A stretch of DNA of 64,000 bases from the NCBI RefSeq assembly GCF_900094595.1, contig NZ_FMAD01000009.1:216202-280201 (forward strand), read 5' to 3'. Shown here one piece after another: positions 25,511-34,240 of the stretch. Below the pieces are notes generated by a model that was not told where the DNA came from, did no database searches, and saw nothing but the letters and a program-made list of their open reading frames with translations. The DNA is from Cupriavidus alkaliphilus. Lineage in GTDB: Bacteria; Pseudomonadota; Gammaproteobacteria; Burkholderiales; Burkholderiaceae. The position numbers were made by a program, and so were the translations under genes. The first letter of the stretch is position 1. The number at the start of each line of letters is the position of its first letter.

Positions 25511-26467
25511 ATGCCCGCCCTGCGCACCCTCTACCCCGAAATCGAGCCCTACGAAACCGGCACGCTTGATGTCGGCGACGGGCATGTCGTCTACTACGAG
25601 CGCGTCGGCACGCCCGGCGCCAAGCCCGCGGTGTTCCTGCATGGCGGGCCCGGCGGCGGCATTTCGCCGGACCATCGGCGGCTGTTCGACCCGGCGCGCT
25701 ATGACGTGCTGCTGTTCGACCAGCGCGGCTGCGGGCGCTCGACCCCGCATGCGGGGCTGGAGGCCAACACCACCTGGCACCTGGTCGACGATATCGAGCG
25801 GCTGCGCGTGCTGGCGGGAGTGGAGCGCTGGCTGGTGTTCGGCGGCTCGTGGGGCTCGACGCTGGCGCTGGCCTATGCGCAGAAGCACCCGCAGCGCGTG
25901 AGCGAGCTGGTGCTGCGCGGCATTTATACGGTGTCGCAGGCGGAGCTGGACTGGTACTACCAGTACGGCGTGTCCGAGATGTTCCCCGACAAGTGGGCGC
26001 GTTTCCAGGCGCCGGTGCCCGTGGCCGAGCGCGGCAACATGATGGCGGCCTACCGCAAGCTGCTGACCGGCCCCGACCACGACAAGCAGGTAGAGGCGGC
26101 ACGCGCCTGGAGCGTGTGGGAAGGCGAGACCATTACCTTGCTGCCGGATGCAGGCAACAGCGCCAGGCATGACGACGGGCACTTCGCCCTGGCCTTTGCC
26201 CGGCTGGAAAACCACTATTTCACGCACCGGTGCTGGCTGGAAGAGGGCCAGCTGCTGCGCGACGCGCACAAGCTGGCCGACATCCCCGGCGTGATCGTGC
26301 ACGGCCGCTATGACATGCCGTGCCCGGTACGCTATGCCTACGCGCTGCACCAGGCGTGGCCGCAGGCGCAGTTCCACCTGATCGAAGGCGCCGGCCATGC
26401 GTGGACCGAGCCGGGCATCATGGACCAGCTGCTTGCCGCGACCGATCGCTTCGCCGCGCAGCGCTAG
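25511..26467 (+). CDS. pip: Proline iminopeptidase
   Basis: 318 residues of the S33 alpha/beta hydrolase family. HGGPGGG (44-50) forms the oxyanion-hole loop, DQRGCGRS (70-77) is the family signature and S113 in GGSWGS is the nucleophile; Asp in HGRYDMPCP and His in GAGHAWTEP complete the triad. It removes N-terminal Pro from peptides in the cytoplasm. The ATG at 25511 gives the family-typical start (LYPEIEPYETGTL); the open frame upstream overlaps MOSC. Confidence 0.95.
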   Translation: MPALRTLYPEIEPYETGTLDVGDGHVVYYERVGTPGAKPAVFLHGGPGGGISPDHRRLFDPARYDVLLFDQRGCGRSTPHAGLEANTTWHLVDDIERLRVLAGVERWLVFGGSWGSTLALAYAQKHPQRVSELVLRGIYTVSQAELDWYYQYGVSEMFPDKWARFQAPVPVAERGNMMAAYRKLLTGPDHDKQVEAARAWSVWEGETITLLPDAGNSARHDDGHFALAFARLENHYFTHRCWLEEGQLLRDAHKLADIPGVIVHGRYDMPCPVRYAYALHQAWPQAQFHLIEGAGHAWTEPGIMDQLLAATDRFAAQR

Positions 26468-26518
26468 CCGCGCACCGAAGCTCCCCGGGGGCATGCCCCC
26501 ACCCCACTGGAGATCACG

Positions 26519-27172
26519 ATGGAGCTGTACGCGCACCCGTTTTCGTCCTATTGCCAGAAGGTCCTGGTGGCGTTGTATGAGAACGCGATTCCCTTCGACT
26601 TCCGCATGCTGTCGCCCGACCACCCCCAGCACATGGACGAACTCGGCAAGCGCTGGCCGCTGCGGCGCATGCCGCTGCTGGTCGATGACGGCCGTTCGGT
26701 GTTCGAGTCCAGCATCATCATCGAATACCTGGACCAGCATCACCGCGGCCCGGTGCGCTGGCTGCCCGAGTCGGCCGATGCCGCGCTGACGGTGCGCCTG
26801 CTCGACCGCTTCTTCGACCAGTACGTGATGACGCCGATGCAGCGCATCGTGGCCGATTACCTGCGTCCCGCGGCGAACCGCGATCCCCATGGCGTGGCCG
26901 AATACCGCAAGCTGCTGGACTCGGCCTATGCGTGGCTCGAGACCGAACTGGCGGCGCGGCAATGGGCCGCGGGCGATGCCTTCACGCTGGCGGACTGTGC
27001 CGCCGCGCCATCGCTGTTCTACGCGGACTGGGTACAGCCGATCCCCGAATCATGTGGCAACGTGCGCGCGTATCGCAGGCGGCTGCTGGCGCGGCCGTCG
27101 TTTGCGCGCGCGGTGGACGAGGCGCGCCCCTATCGCCCGCTGTTCCCCCCGGGCGCGCCGGAGCGCGACTGA
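26519..27172 (+). CDS. Glutathione S-transferase family protein
   Basis: 217 residues. Thioredoxin-fold N-domain about 1-80 (MELYAHPFSSYCQKVLVAL; VDDGRSVFESSIIIEYLD is the Glu-Ser gamma-Glu-binding site) and all-helical C-domain to the end. Conjugates or reduces electrophiles with glutathione; exact substrate unknown. Its last 43 bases overlap the convergent SGNH-hydrolase gene. Confidence 0.92.
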   Translation: MELYAHPFSSYCQKVLVALYENAIPFDFRMLSPDHPQHMDELGKRWPLRRMPLLVDDGRSVFESSIIIEYLDQHHRGPVRWLPESADAALTVRLLDRFFDQYVMTPMQRIVADYLRPAANRDPHGVAEYRKLLDSAYAWLETELAARQWAAGDAFTLADCAAAPSLFYADWVQPIPESCGNVRAYRRRLLARPSFARAVDEARPYRPLFPPGAPERD

Positions 27173-28437
27173 CCGGCAAGGGCAGGCAGAGTCAGGGCGA
27201 ACTGCGCCGCCATGGCGCGATAGCCGGCATCGCCCGGATGCAAGTGGTCGCCGCTGTCGAAAGCCGGCAGCAGTGCCTGCGGGCGCGCCGGATCACGCAC
27301 GGCCGCGTCGAAATCCACCACCGCATCGAACGCGCCGCCATGGCGGATCCAGTCATTGACGGCCAGCCGCACGGCTTCCTTGCCCGGACTGTCATAGCCG
27401 CGGATCGGCGTATCGCGTAATGCGCCGGCAAAGGGCGTGATGGTGGCGCCGATCACGCGCACGCCGCGTGCATGCGCCCGCGCGATCAGGCGCCGGTAGC
27501 CCTCGATCAGTTCGCCGGCTTGTGGCACGGCGTCGTGCGGGGCGAAGGTCGAGCCCGGCCAGGCGATATCGTTGATGCCGATGGCGGCGATCACGGTGCG
27601 GACATGCGCTTGGCTCAGCACGTCGCGATCCAGCCGCGCCAGCGCGGACACGCCCATGCCGTCGCGCAGCAGCCGGCCGCCGGAAATGCCGGCGTTGAGC
27701 ACGGCCACGCCGTCGGCGGCCAGCTGCTGCGCCAGCACGTCCGGCCAGCGCCGGTTGGTGTCGGGGGTGGAGCCATTGCCTTCGGTGATCGAATCGCCGA
27801 TCGCAACCACGGCACCCGCGCCCGCCGGGGCTTCGACCTGCACCTCGCTCAGCAGGACCCGTGCGCTGAACACTTGTGGCGCAGCCAGCATGGATTGCGC
27901 GGTAGCGTTGCCCGCAGCCAGCCACGCGCTCTGGCGGCCATCCCAGTGGAACGATTCGATTGCGGTGCGCTGCGGCAGGTAAAGGCTGAGCGCGAGTTCA
28001 CCCAGGGCCGGCGTATCGAGCGCGATCGCATCGCTGGCCACGGACTGGCCCGCCGGGATGATCACCGTCGCGCTGCCGCCGAAGGTCACGGCACGGCTGC
28101 CGGCGAGGTCGATGCGGCCGCCACCGGCGTGGGGTGCCAGTTGCGCTGCGCCGATCACAAGCGGTTGCCGGCCATAGGGGTTCGACAACACCACGCGCAG
28201 CCGTTGCCCGCCCACGCTCAGCCGCACCACCTGGCGCACCGTCTGGTCCGCCACTTCCGCCGGCACGCCGGTGGGCAGCGGCAGGGCGTCCGGTTGCCAC
28301 ACCGGCTGCTGGCTGGCCATCCAGCTGGTCAGCCAGGCCCGGTCTTGCAACGGGCTGGCGAGCGCGGCGCTGCTGGCGACGGCGGCGGCAAGGGTCGCTG
28401 CCGCGACGCGGCGCAGGAAACGAAGATCGGAAAACAT
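27130..28437 (-). CDS. Secreted SGNH/GDSL-type hydrolase
   Basis: 435 residues. A signal peptide (to about ALAS, residue 28) is followed by a beta-rich N-domain. The SGNH core then starts with the nucleophile in AIGDSITEGNG, block III in IGINDIAWPG and the Asp-His pair in HLHPGDAGY. Architecture resembles XynE-like acetylesterases. Expected to act outside the cytoplasm on esters of carbohydrates or lipids. It is divergent from the LysR gene at 28572. Confidence 0.9.
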   Translation of the reverse strand: MFSDLRFLRRVAAATLAAAVASSAALASPLQDRAWLTSWMASQQPVWQPDALPLPTGVPAEVADQTVRQVVRLSVGGQRLRVVLSNPYGRQPLVIGAAQLAPHAGGGRIDLAGSRAVTFGGSATVIIPAGQSVASDAIALDTPALGELALSLYLPQRTAIESFHWDGRQSAWLAAGNATAQSMLAAPQVFSARVLLSEVQVEAPAGAGAVVAIGDSITEGNGSTPDTNRRWPDVLAQQLAADGVAVLNAGISGGRLLRDGMGVSALARLDRDVLSQAHVRTVIAAIGINDIAWPGSTFAPHDAVPQAGELIEGYRRLIARAHARGVRVIGATITPFAGALRDTPIRGYDSPGKEAVRLAVNDWIRHGGAFDAVVDFDAAVRDPARPQALLPAFDSGDHLHPGDAGYRAMAAQFALTLPALAGQSRSGAPGGNSGR

Positions 28438-28533
28438 GGATAGGTCCTGTCAGATGGACCGGCAACGTTGCCGGCATGGCGCCAAAGTTAGGCGATTCCA
28501 CTCATGCCAGGTAGCAGGCAAAATGGCATATTG

Positions 28534-28554
28534 CTCATTCCAATCCGGAATGAG
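28534..28554. promoter_or_regulatory. Perfect dyad upstream of LysR gene 28572
   Basis: CTCATTCC (28534-28541) and GGAATGAG (28547-28554) form a perfect 8-bp inverted repeat with a 5-bp spacer, ending 17 bp before the LysR start and about 100 bp upstream of the SGNH gene. It is a good candidate for autorepression. Confidence 0.5.
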
Positions 28555-28571
28555 AAAAGACAAGGAACGGC

Positions 28572-29477
28572 ATGGACACCATCCGGGCAATGCAGGTCTT
28601 TGTGCGCGCGGTGGAGCTGGGCAGCCTGTCGGCGGTGGCGCGCGAGCAGCAGTCGACGCAGCCGACCATCAGCAAGGTCGTGGCCGCGCTGGAGCGCGAC
28701 CTGGGCGTGCGGCTGCTGGCGCGCAGCACCACCAGCCTGTTGCCGACCGAGGCCGGGCGGCGCTTCTACGAACGCGCGCGGCGCGTGCTGGACGAATACG
28801 GCGAGGCCGTCAGCGATGCGCGCGGCGCGTCCGGCCAGCCCGCGGGCCGCGTGCGCGTCAGCGCGCCAGCCAGCTTCGGCGTGCTGAGGCTCAATGCGCT
28901 GGTGCTGGCGTTCCAGCAGCGCTATCCGCAAGTCGAGGTGGAATTGCTGTTCGACGACCGTTTCGTCGACCTGGTCGAAGCCGGGGTCGATGTGGCGGTG
29001 CGCCTCGGCGCCACGCTGCCGCCGCATGTGGTGGCGCGCCGTATCGCGGTGTCTCCGCGCCTGCTGGTGGCGGCGCCGGAGTACCTGGCGCGGCATCCGA
29101 GGATCCGGCAGCCGGCGGACCTGGCGCGCCACCAGATCCTGCGCTTTACCTGGCTCGCCAGCGGCGACGACATCGTGCTCGACGGACCGGGCGGACAGGC
29201 GCTGATCAGCGCGCCGTGCCGGTACCGCGTCAACAACTCGCTGGCGATGCGCGAGAGCTTTCTTGCCGGCGCCGGCTTCGGCATGACGCCGGCGTGGCTG
29301 GTGCAGGACCTGCTCGACAGCGGCGCGCTGCGGCGGGTGCTGCCGCGCTGGCAGGGCCCGGCGCAGGAAGCCTTCCTGGTGTGTCCGACGCGGCGCTACC
29401 AGCCGGCGCCGGTGCGGGTGCTGCTGGAGTTCCTGGCCAGCGAAATCGCGGCGCTGCCAGGCTTCACGGCGGTCTGA
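28572..29477 (+). CDS. LysR-family regulator (CrgA/DhcR-like)
   Basis: 301 residues; MDTIRAMQVFVRAVELGSLS is the helix-turn-helix start typical of the large DMQ-like branch that includes CrgA, with the substrate domain about 90-295. Divergent from the SGNH hydrolase gene, with a perfect dyad at 28534. Its target is likely that hydrolase and itself; the ligand is unknown. Confidence 0.92.
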   Translation: MDTIRAMQVFVRAVELGSLSAVAREQQSTQPTISKVVAALERDLGVRLLARSTTSLLPTEAGRRFYERARRVLDEYGEAVSDARGASGQPAGRVRVSAPASFGVLRLNALVLAFQQRYPQVEVELLFDDRFVDLVEAGVDVAVRLGATLPPHVVARRIAVSPRLLVAAPEYLARHPRIRQPADLARHQILRFTWLASGDDIVLDGPGGQALISAPCRYRVNNSLAMRESFLAGAGFGMTPAWLVQDLLDSGALRRVLPRWQGPAQEAFLVCPTRRYQPAPVRVLLEFLASEIAALPGFTAV

Positions 29478-29484
29478 TGGCGCG

Positions 29485-30216
29485 TCAGCCGAACATCCCG
29501 CCGTTGACCGAGATCACCTGGCGGGTGATATAGCCCGCGTCGGGCGAGAGCAGGAAGGCCACGGTGGCGGCGACTTCCTCGGGCGTGCCCATGCGCCGCG
29601 CCGGGATCAGGCGCAGCGCTTCGTCGCGCACGTGCGGCTCGACCATGTCGGTGTCGATCAGGCCCGGCGCGACGCAGTTGACGGTGATCGCGCGCTTGGC
29701 CAGCTCGATCGCCAGCGCCTTGGTGGCGCCGATGATGCCGGCCTTGGCCGCGCTGTAGTTGGCCTGGCCGCGGTTGCCCACCAGCCCCGACACCGACGAC
29801 AGCGTGACGATGCGGCCCGGCTGGCGGCGCTGCACCATCGGCATCACCACCGGGTTGAGCACGTTGTAGAAGGCATCGAGGTTGGTGTGCACCACCTCGT
29901 CCCACTCGGCGCCGGTCATGGCCGGGAAGGCGGCATCGCGCGCCAGGCCGGCGTTGCAGACCACGCCGTAGTAGCAACCATGCGCGGCAATATCTGTCAG
30001 CAGCCCGCTGGCGGCTTCTTCGCGGCGGGCCACGTCGAAGCACAGCACACGCGATTTGCGCCCGCACGCGCGCACGGCGTCGGCGACGGAATCCGCCTCG
30101 TCGCGACGCGAGCGGCAGTGCACCACCACGTCATAGCCGTCGCGGGCCAGCCGCAGGGCAATGGCGCGGCCAATGCCGCGGGACGAACCCGTGACCAGCA
30201 CGGTCGGATGGCTCAT
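29485..30216 (-). CDS. 3-oxoacyl-[ACP] reductase-like SDR (FabG type)
   Basis: 243 residues. TGSSRGIG (9-16) binds NADP, NAG at 88-90, and the catalytic set is S140/S141, Y154 and K158. GRIVTLSSVSGLVGNRGQ and GTPEEVAATVAFLLS are FabG-like. Reduces a 3-ketoacyl thioester. It forms a pair with the FAD oxidoreductase gene upstream (58-bp gap), as in aryl-polyene/xanthomonadin type clusters, but the other genes of such clusters are absent here. Confidence 0.92.
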   Translation of the reverse strand: MSHPTVLVTGSSRGIGRAIALRLARDGYDVVVHCRSRRDEADSVADAVRACGRKSRVLCFDVARREEAASGLLTDIAAHGCYYGVVCNAGLARDAAFPAMTGAEWDEVVHTNLDAFYNVLNPVVMPMVQRRQPGRIVTLSSVSGLVGNRGQANYSAAKAGIIGATKALAIELAKRAITVNCVAPGLIDTDMVEPHVRDEALRLIPARRMGTPEEVAATVAFLLSPDAGYITRQVISVNGGMFG

Positions 30217-30274
30217 GGTTGTTGTCCTTGCAGAACCGCCCGCGCCAAGGCGGGCCGGCATACGGTGAGGCGCA

Positions 30275-31504
30275 TCAGAGCTTGCAGAACTCTTCCAGCA
30301 CCGCCAGCCGCCGGCGCGGCTCGGTGACGAAGGGATTGTCGCGGTCCCACGCATAGCCGGCCAGGATCGCCGCGATCATGTCGCGGATTTCAGAGGTGGC
30401 GTTGGGGTGGAAGATCAGCTTCTGGAAACGGCCTTCGTACCAGGCTTCGACAAAGACGCGGAAGCAATCGACGCCGGCCTTGAGCGGCTGCGCGAACTCG
30501 TGCTCCCAGTCCACCGCTTCGCCGCGCAGCTGGCGCACCAGGCACTGCGCCGCCAGGCTGGCCGACTTGAAGGCGATGGTCACGCCGGACGAGAACACCG
30601 GGTCGAGGAACTCGCCGGCATTGCCGAGCAGCGCATAGCCGTTGCCCCACAGCGACTTCACGTTGGCCGAATAGCCCGCGATCTGGCGCGCCGGGGTGTC
30701 CCATTGCGCGTCGGCCAGCAATGCTGCCAGGCCGGGCTCTTCCGCGACCAGCGCTTGCAGCCGCTCGGTCTCGGTGCCGGTGTAGCGGTCCAGGAACGCC
30801 TTTTCGGCCACCACGCCCTGCGAGCAGCGCCCGTCGGAGAACGGGATGGTCCAGTACCAGACGTCCTGGTGCTGCGGATGCACGCTGATCAGGATCTTGT
30901 TGCGGTCGAAGGTGCCGGTCGGGATGCGGTCCTGCACGTGCGTGAAGATCGCGCTGCGCACCGGGAAGCCCGACGGCGTTTCCAGCTGCAGCAGGCGCGG
31001 CAGGATGCGGCCGAAGCCGGAGGCATCGAGCAGGAACTTCGCGCGCACGGTGTACTGGCTGCCGTCCGGCGCGCGCACGGTGACTTCCGGCTGCACGCCG
31101 CTGACATCGACGTTCTCCACTACGTGCGAGAAACGCACCTCAGCGCCCTGGCGCTCGGCCTCGCGGATCAGCACGTGGTCGAACTGCGCGCGCTGCACCT
31201 GGTAGGTGGTGCCCCAGCCGGGCGAATACTTCTGGCGGAAGTCGAAGGCGGTGCGCTGCGCGCCGCGCGCGAACGCGGCGCCGTTCTTGTACTGGAAGCC
31301 GGCTTCCACCACCGCGCGCAGCATGCCTGCTTCTTCGAGATAGGCCATGCTTTGCGGCAGCAGGCTTTCGCCGATGGAGAAGCGCGGGAAGGTTTCTTTC
31401 TCGATCACCAGCACCGGAATACCGTGCTTGCGCAGCAGCCCGGCAGCGACCGAGCCGGCAGGCCCAGCGCCGATGATGACGACGTCCGTGGTTTCCGTTT
31501 TCAT
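30275..31504 (-). CDS. FAD-dependent oxidoreductase (geranylgeranyl reductase/tryptophan-halogenase-like)
   Basis: 409 residues. DVVIIGAGPAGSVAAGLLRK is the FAD Rossmann motif, followed by VIEKETFPRFSIGESLLP, shared by halogenase-like and polyketide-tailoring flavoproteins, and NAGEFLDPVFSSGVTIAF near the C-terminus. The halogenase Lys/Trp active-site set cannot be verified by eye, so oxidation or reduction of a bound acyl chain is the safer call. The ATG at 31504 is chosen because upstream in-frame sequence lacks family features. Confidence 0.88.
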   Translation of the reverse strand: MKTETTDVVIIGAGPAGSVAAGLLRKHGIPVLVIEKETFPRFSIGESLLPQSMAYLEEAGMLRAVVEAGFQYKNGAAFARGAQRTAFDFRQKYSPGWGTTYQVQRAQFDHVLIREAERQGAEVRFSHVVENVDVSGVQPEVTVRAPDGSQYTVRAKFLLDASGFGRILPRLLQLETPSGFPVRSAIFTHVQDRIPTGTFDRNKILISVHPQHQDVWYWTIPFSDGRCSQGVVAEKAFLDRYTGTETERLQALVAEEPGLAALLADAQWDTPARQIAGYSANVKSLWGNGYALLGNAGEFLDPVFSSGVTIAFKSASLAAQCLVRQLRGEAVDWEHEFAQPLKAGVDCFRVFVEAWYEGRFQKLIFHPNATSEIRDMIAAILAGYAWDRDNPFVTEPRRRLAVLEEFCKL

Positions 31505-31647
31505 AAGCTTCGGCTCCGGAATCACATCCGGAACGACGGGATTTTGGCGGGCGTCAATTGTACTCAGAACGCTGCCCGGCGCCGGCAAAACCGGCCCCGG
31601 CGGCTTTCATGACTCACGGCGATGGCTGCGCGGGCGCGCCGCGCCAG

Positions 31648-32964
31648 TCAGACATGCGTCCCCAGCGCCCGATTGATCCGCAGCGCCAGCAGCGTGCAGG
31701 CAACGCCGGAAAGCAGGTAGCCGCTCACCGCGAACAGGCCGAATTCCGCCGACAGCCCCAGCGCCACCAGGGGCGCGAAGCCGGCGCCGAACAGCCACGC
31801 CATGTCGGTGGTCAGCGCCGCGCCGGTGTAGCGGAAGCGCCGCTCGAAGTTCGAGGTCACGGCACCGGCGGCCTGGCCGTAGGACAAGCCCAGCAAGCCG
31901 AAGCCGAGCAGGATGAACAGGTCTTGCGCGAGCGGGCCGCCGCCCATCAGCCAGGGCGCGAACAGGCTGAAGATGCCGATCAGGATGGCCATCAGCGCCA
32001 GCGTGGTGCGACGCCCGATCCGGTCCGCGATCACGCCCGAGACGATGGTGCCGAGGATGCCGATGAAGGCGCCGGCAATCTGCACCGCCAGCACGTCGGT
32101 GACCGGCTGCGAGCCATTGAGCGCGACCCACGACAGCGGAAACACCGTCACCAGGTGGAACAGCGCAAAGCTCGCCAGCGCGGCGAACGCGCCCAGCAGC
32201 AGGTTGTAGCCCTGCTTCCTGACGATCTCGGTGGTGCTGATGGGCTCGAGCTCGTCTTCGTCGAGCAGCTGCGTGTATTCGTGCGTCACCACCAGGCGCA
32301 GGCGTGCGAACAGCGCCACCACGTTGATCGCGAACGCGACATAGAAGGGATAGCGCCAGCCCCACGCCAGGAACTCGTGCGGCTCGAGGCTGAGGTTGAG
32401 GAACAGGAACAGCGCACCGGCGACGATAAAGCCGGTGGGCGCGCCCAGTTGCCCCAGCATCGCGTACCAGCCGCGCCGCTGCGGGGGCGCGTTCAGCGCC
32501 AGCAATGAGGGCAGCCCGTCCCACGAGCCGCCGAAGGCCACGCCCTGCAGCGTGCGGAACACCGCCAGCAGGATGATGGAAGTCTGCCCGAGCGACGCAT
32601 AGCCGGGCAGGAAGGCGATGCCGACGGTGGCGGTGCCGAGCAGGAACAGCGACGCGGTCAGCTTGACGCCGCGGCCCCAGCGGCGCTGGATGCGCATGAA
32701 CAGCGTGGTGCCGAAGGGCCGGCCGATAAAGGCCAGCGCGAAGATGGCGAAGGCGTAGAGCAGCGCGTCGAGCCGGTCGGCGAACGGAAAGTAGACCGCG
32801 GGGAACACCAGCACCGAGGCAATGCCGTAGACGAAGAAATCGAAGTATTCCGAGGCGCGGCCGATCACCACGCCGGTGGCGATTTCCGCGGGCGCGACAT
32901 GCGCGGCGCCGGGCGCGGGAGGTGCTGTAGGAGACGCCCGGTGCTGGTGGGTCGCGGTGGTCAT
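31648..32964 (-). CDS. MFS transporter, metabolite:H+ symporter (MHS) type
   Basis: 438 residues with twelve membrane segments and the MHS signatures SEYFDFFVYGIAS and GRPFGTTLFMRIQRRWGR. Relatives (ShiA, ProP, KgtP) move shikimate, proline/betaine or 2-oxoglutarate with protons. Substrate unresolved. GGGAGG lies seven bases before the ATG at 32964, favouring it over ATG 32970 and the upstream Met at 33024. Divergent from cyoA. Confidence 0.88.
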   Translation of the reverse strand: MTTATHQHRASPTAPPAPGAAHVAPAEIATGVVIGRASEYFDFFVYGIASVLVFPAVYFPFADRLDALLYAFAIFALAFIGRPFGTTLFMRIQRRWGRGVKLTASLFLLGTATVGIAFLPGYASLGQTSIILLAVFRTLQGVAFGGSWDGLPSLLALNAPPQRRGWYAMLGQLGAPTGFIVAGALFLFLNLSLEPHEFLAWGWRYPFYVAFAINVVALFARLRLVVTHEYTQLLDEDELEPISTTEIVRKQGYNLLLGAFAALASFALFHLVTVFPLSWVALNGSQPVTDVLAVQIAGAFIGILGTIVSGVIADRIGRRTTLALMAILIGIFSLFAPWLMGGGPLAQDLFILLGFGLLGLSYGQAAGAVTSNFERRFRYTGAALTTDMAWLFGAGFAPLVALGLSAEFGLFAVSGYLLSGVACTLLALRINRALGTHV

Positions 32965-33128
32965 CGGCATACCTCCCGTGTCTGTGGGCGAGGGCGCTGC
33001 AAATTGCACCATGAAGAATGGCACTTGAGCGCCTACACTGCCATAGTTGCTCAGACCAGTCTAAGTCACTTGCGCCGCGGCGTACAAATGGCGCGGGCCC
33101 GAAAGCTATGCGATCTTCCGGTCAGACA

Positions 33129-34133
33129 ATGTCCATGCACCGCCCGATCCGCTGGTTGCTGCTGCCAGTCGTGCTGTCGCTGGCCGGCTGCAACGCCGTG
33201 CTGCTTGCGCCGGCCGGCGACCTGGCCGTGCGGCAACGTGACCTGATCATCATTTCCACCGGGCTGATGCTGCTGATCATCGTGCCGGTGATCGTGCTGA
33301 CGCTGGTGTTTGCGTGGCGATATCGCGCCGCCAACGCCGATGCGCACTACAACCCCGACTGGGACCACTCCACGGTGCTGGAGCTGCTGATCTGGTCGGC
33401 ACCGCTGCTGATCATCATCGCGCTCGGCGCCATTACCTGGGTCAGCACCCACAAGCTCGATCCCTACCAGCCGCTGACCCGGCTCGACGACAGCCGCCCG
33501 CTGCCGCCGGGCACGCAGCCGCTGACGGTGGAGGTGGTGGCGCTCGACTGGAAGTGGTTGTTCGTCTACCCCGAGCAAGGCATCGCCACCGTCAACGAGC
33601 TGGCCGCCCCGGTCGACCGGCCGATCCGCTTCAAGATCACGTCCACCACCATGATGAATTCGTTCTTCATCCCCGCGCTGGCCGGCCAGGTCTACGCCAT
33701 GCCGGGCATGGAAACGCGCCTGCATGCGGTAATCAACCGGCCGGGCGTCTACGAGGGCTTCTCCGCCAATTACAGCGGCGCGGGCTTTTCGCACATGCGC
33801 TTCCGCTTCCATGGCCTGAGCGACGATGAATTCGGCCGCTGGGTGCAGACCGTGCGGGCCGCCGGCGCGCCGCTGAGCCGGGCCACCTATACGCAGCTGG
33901 CGCAGCCCAGCGAACGCGAGCCGGTGCGGCGCTACGGCAGCGTCGACGCGAACCTGTTCGATGCCATCGTGAACCGTTGCGTGCAGGCCGGGCAGGTCTG
34001 CCAGAAAGACCTGATGGCCCGCGATAAGCAGCGCGCCGCGGGCCTGGGCGCCGCCGTCTGCACCGCCAGCAACACGCTGGCCGAACCGCTGTTCGGGACC
34101 GGCGCGGCCGGTGCCGGCGAGCTGCTGCGCTAG
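33129..34133 (+). CDS. cyoA: Cytochrome bo3 ubiquinol oxidase subunit II
   Basis: 334 residues. Lipoprotein signal peptide with lipobox LAG-C21, two membrane helices (about 37-60 and 78-100), then a periplasmic cupredoxin domain. VVALDWKWLFVYPEQGIATVNEL and MPGMETRLHAVINRPG are the CyoA signature. The copper-A ligands of true cytochrome oxidases are missing, as expected for a quinol oxidase. ATG 33129 or 33135 are both possible starts. First gene of cyoABCD. Confidence 0.96.
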   Translation: MSMHRPIRWLLLPVVLSLAGCNAVLLAPAGDLAVRQRDLIIISTGLMLLIIVPVIVLTLVFAWRYRAANADAHYNPDWDHSTVLELLIWSAPLLIIIALGAITWVSTHKLDPYQPLTRLDDSRPLPPGTQPLTVEVVALDWKWLFVYPEQGIATVNELAAPVDRPIRFKITSTTMMNSFFIPALAGQVYAMPGMETRLHAVINRPGVYEGFSANYSGAGFSHMRFRFHGLSDDEFGRWVQTVRAAGAPLSRATYTQLAQPSEREPVRRYGSVDANLFDAIVNRCVQAGQVCQKDLMARDKQRAAGLGAAVCTASNTLAEPLFGTGAAGAGELLR

Positions 34134-34164
34134 CGCGCCTGCGTCGGTGGCAGGCGCTGCGCGG

Positions 34165-34212
34165 GGTCGTGCGCAAGACCGTGCGGATGACCGTGCGAAT
34201 GACCGTGACCTA
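34165..34212 (+). repeat. Four imperfect 12-bp tandem repeats in cyoA-cyoB gap
   Basis: Units GGTCGTGCGCAA, GACCGTGCGGAT, GACCGTGCGAAT and GACCGTGACCTA follow each other at 12-bp spacing. They lie in the 107-bp gap between cyoA and cyoB. No role can be assigned. Confidence 0.55.
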
Positions 34213-34240
34213 GAACGCCGTTGTTGTCCTGGAGATCCAC

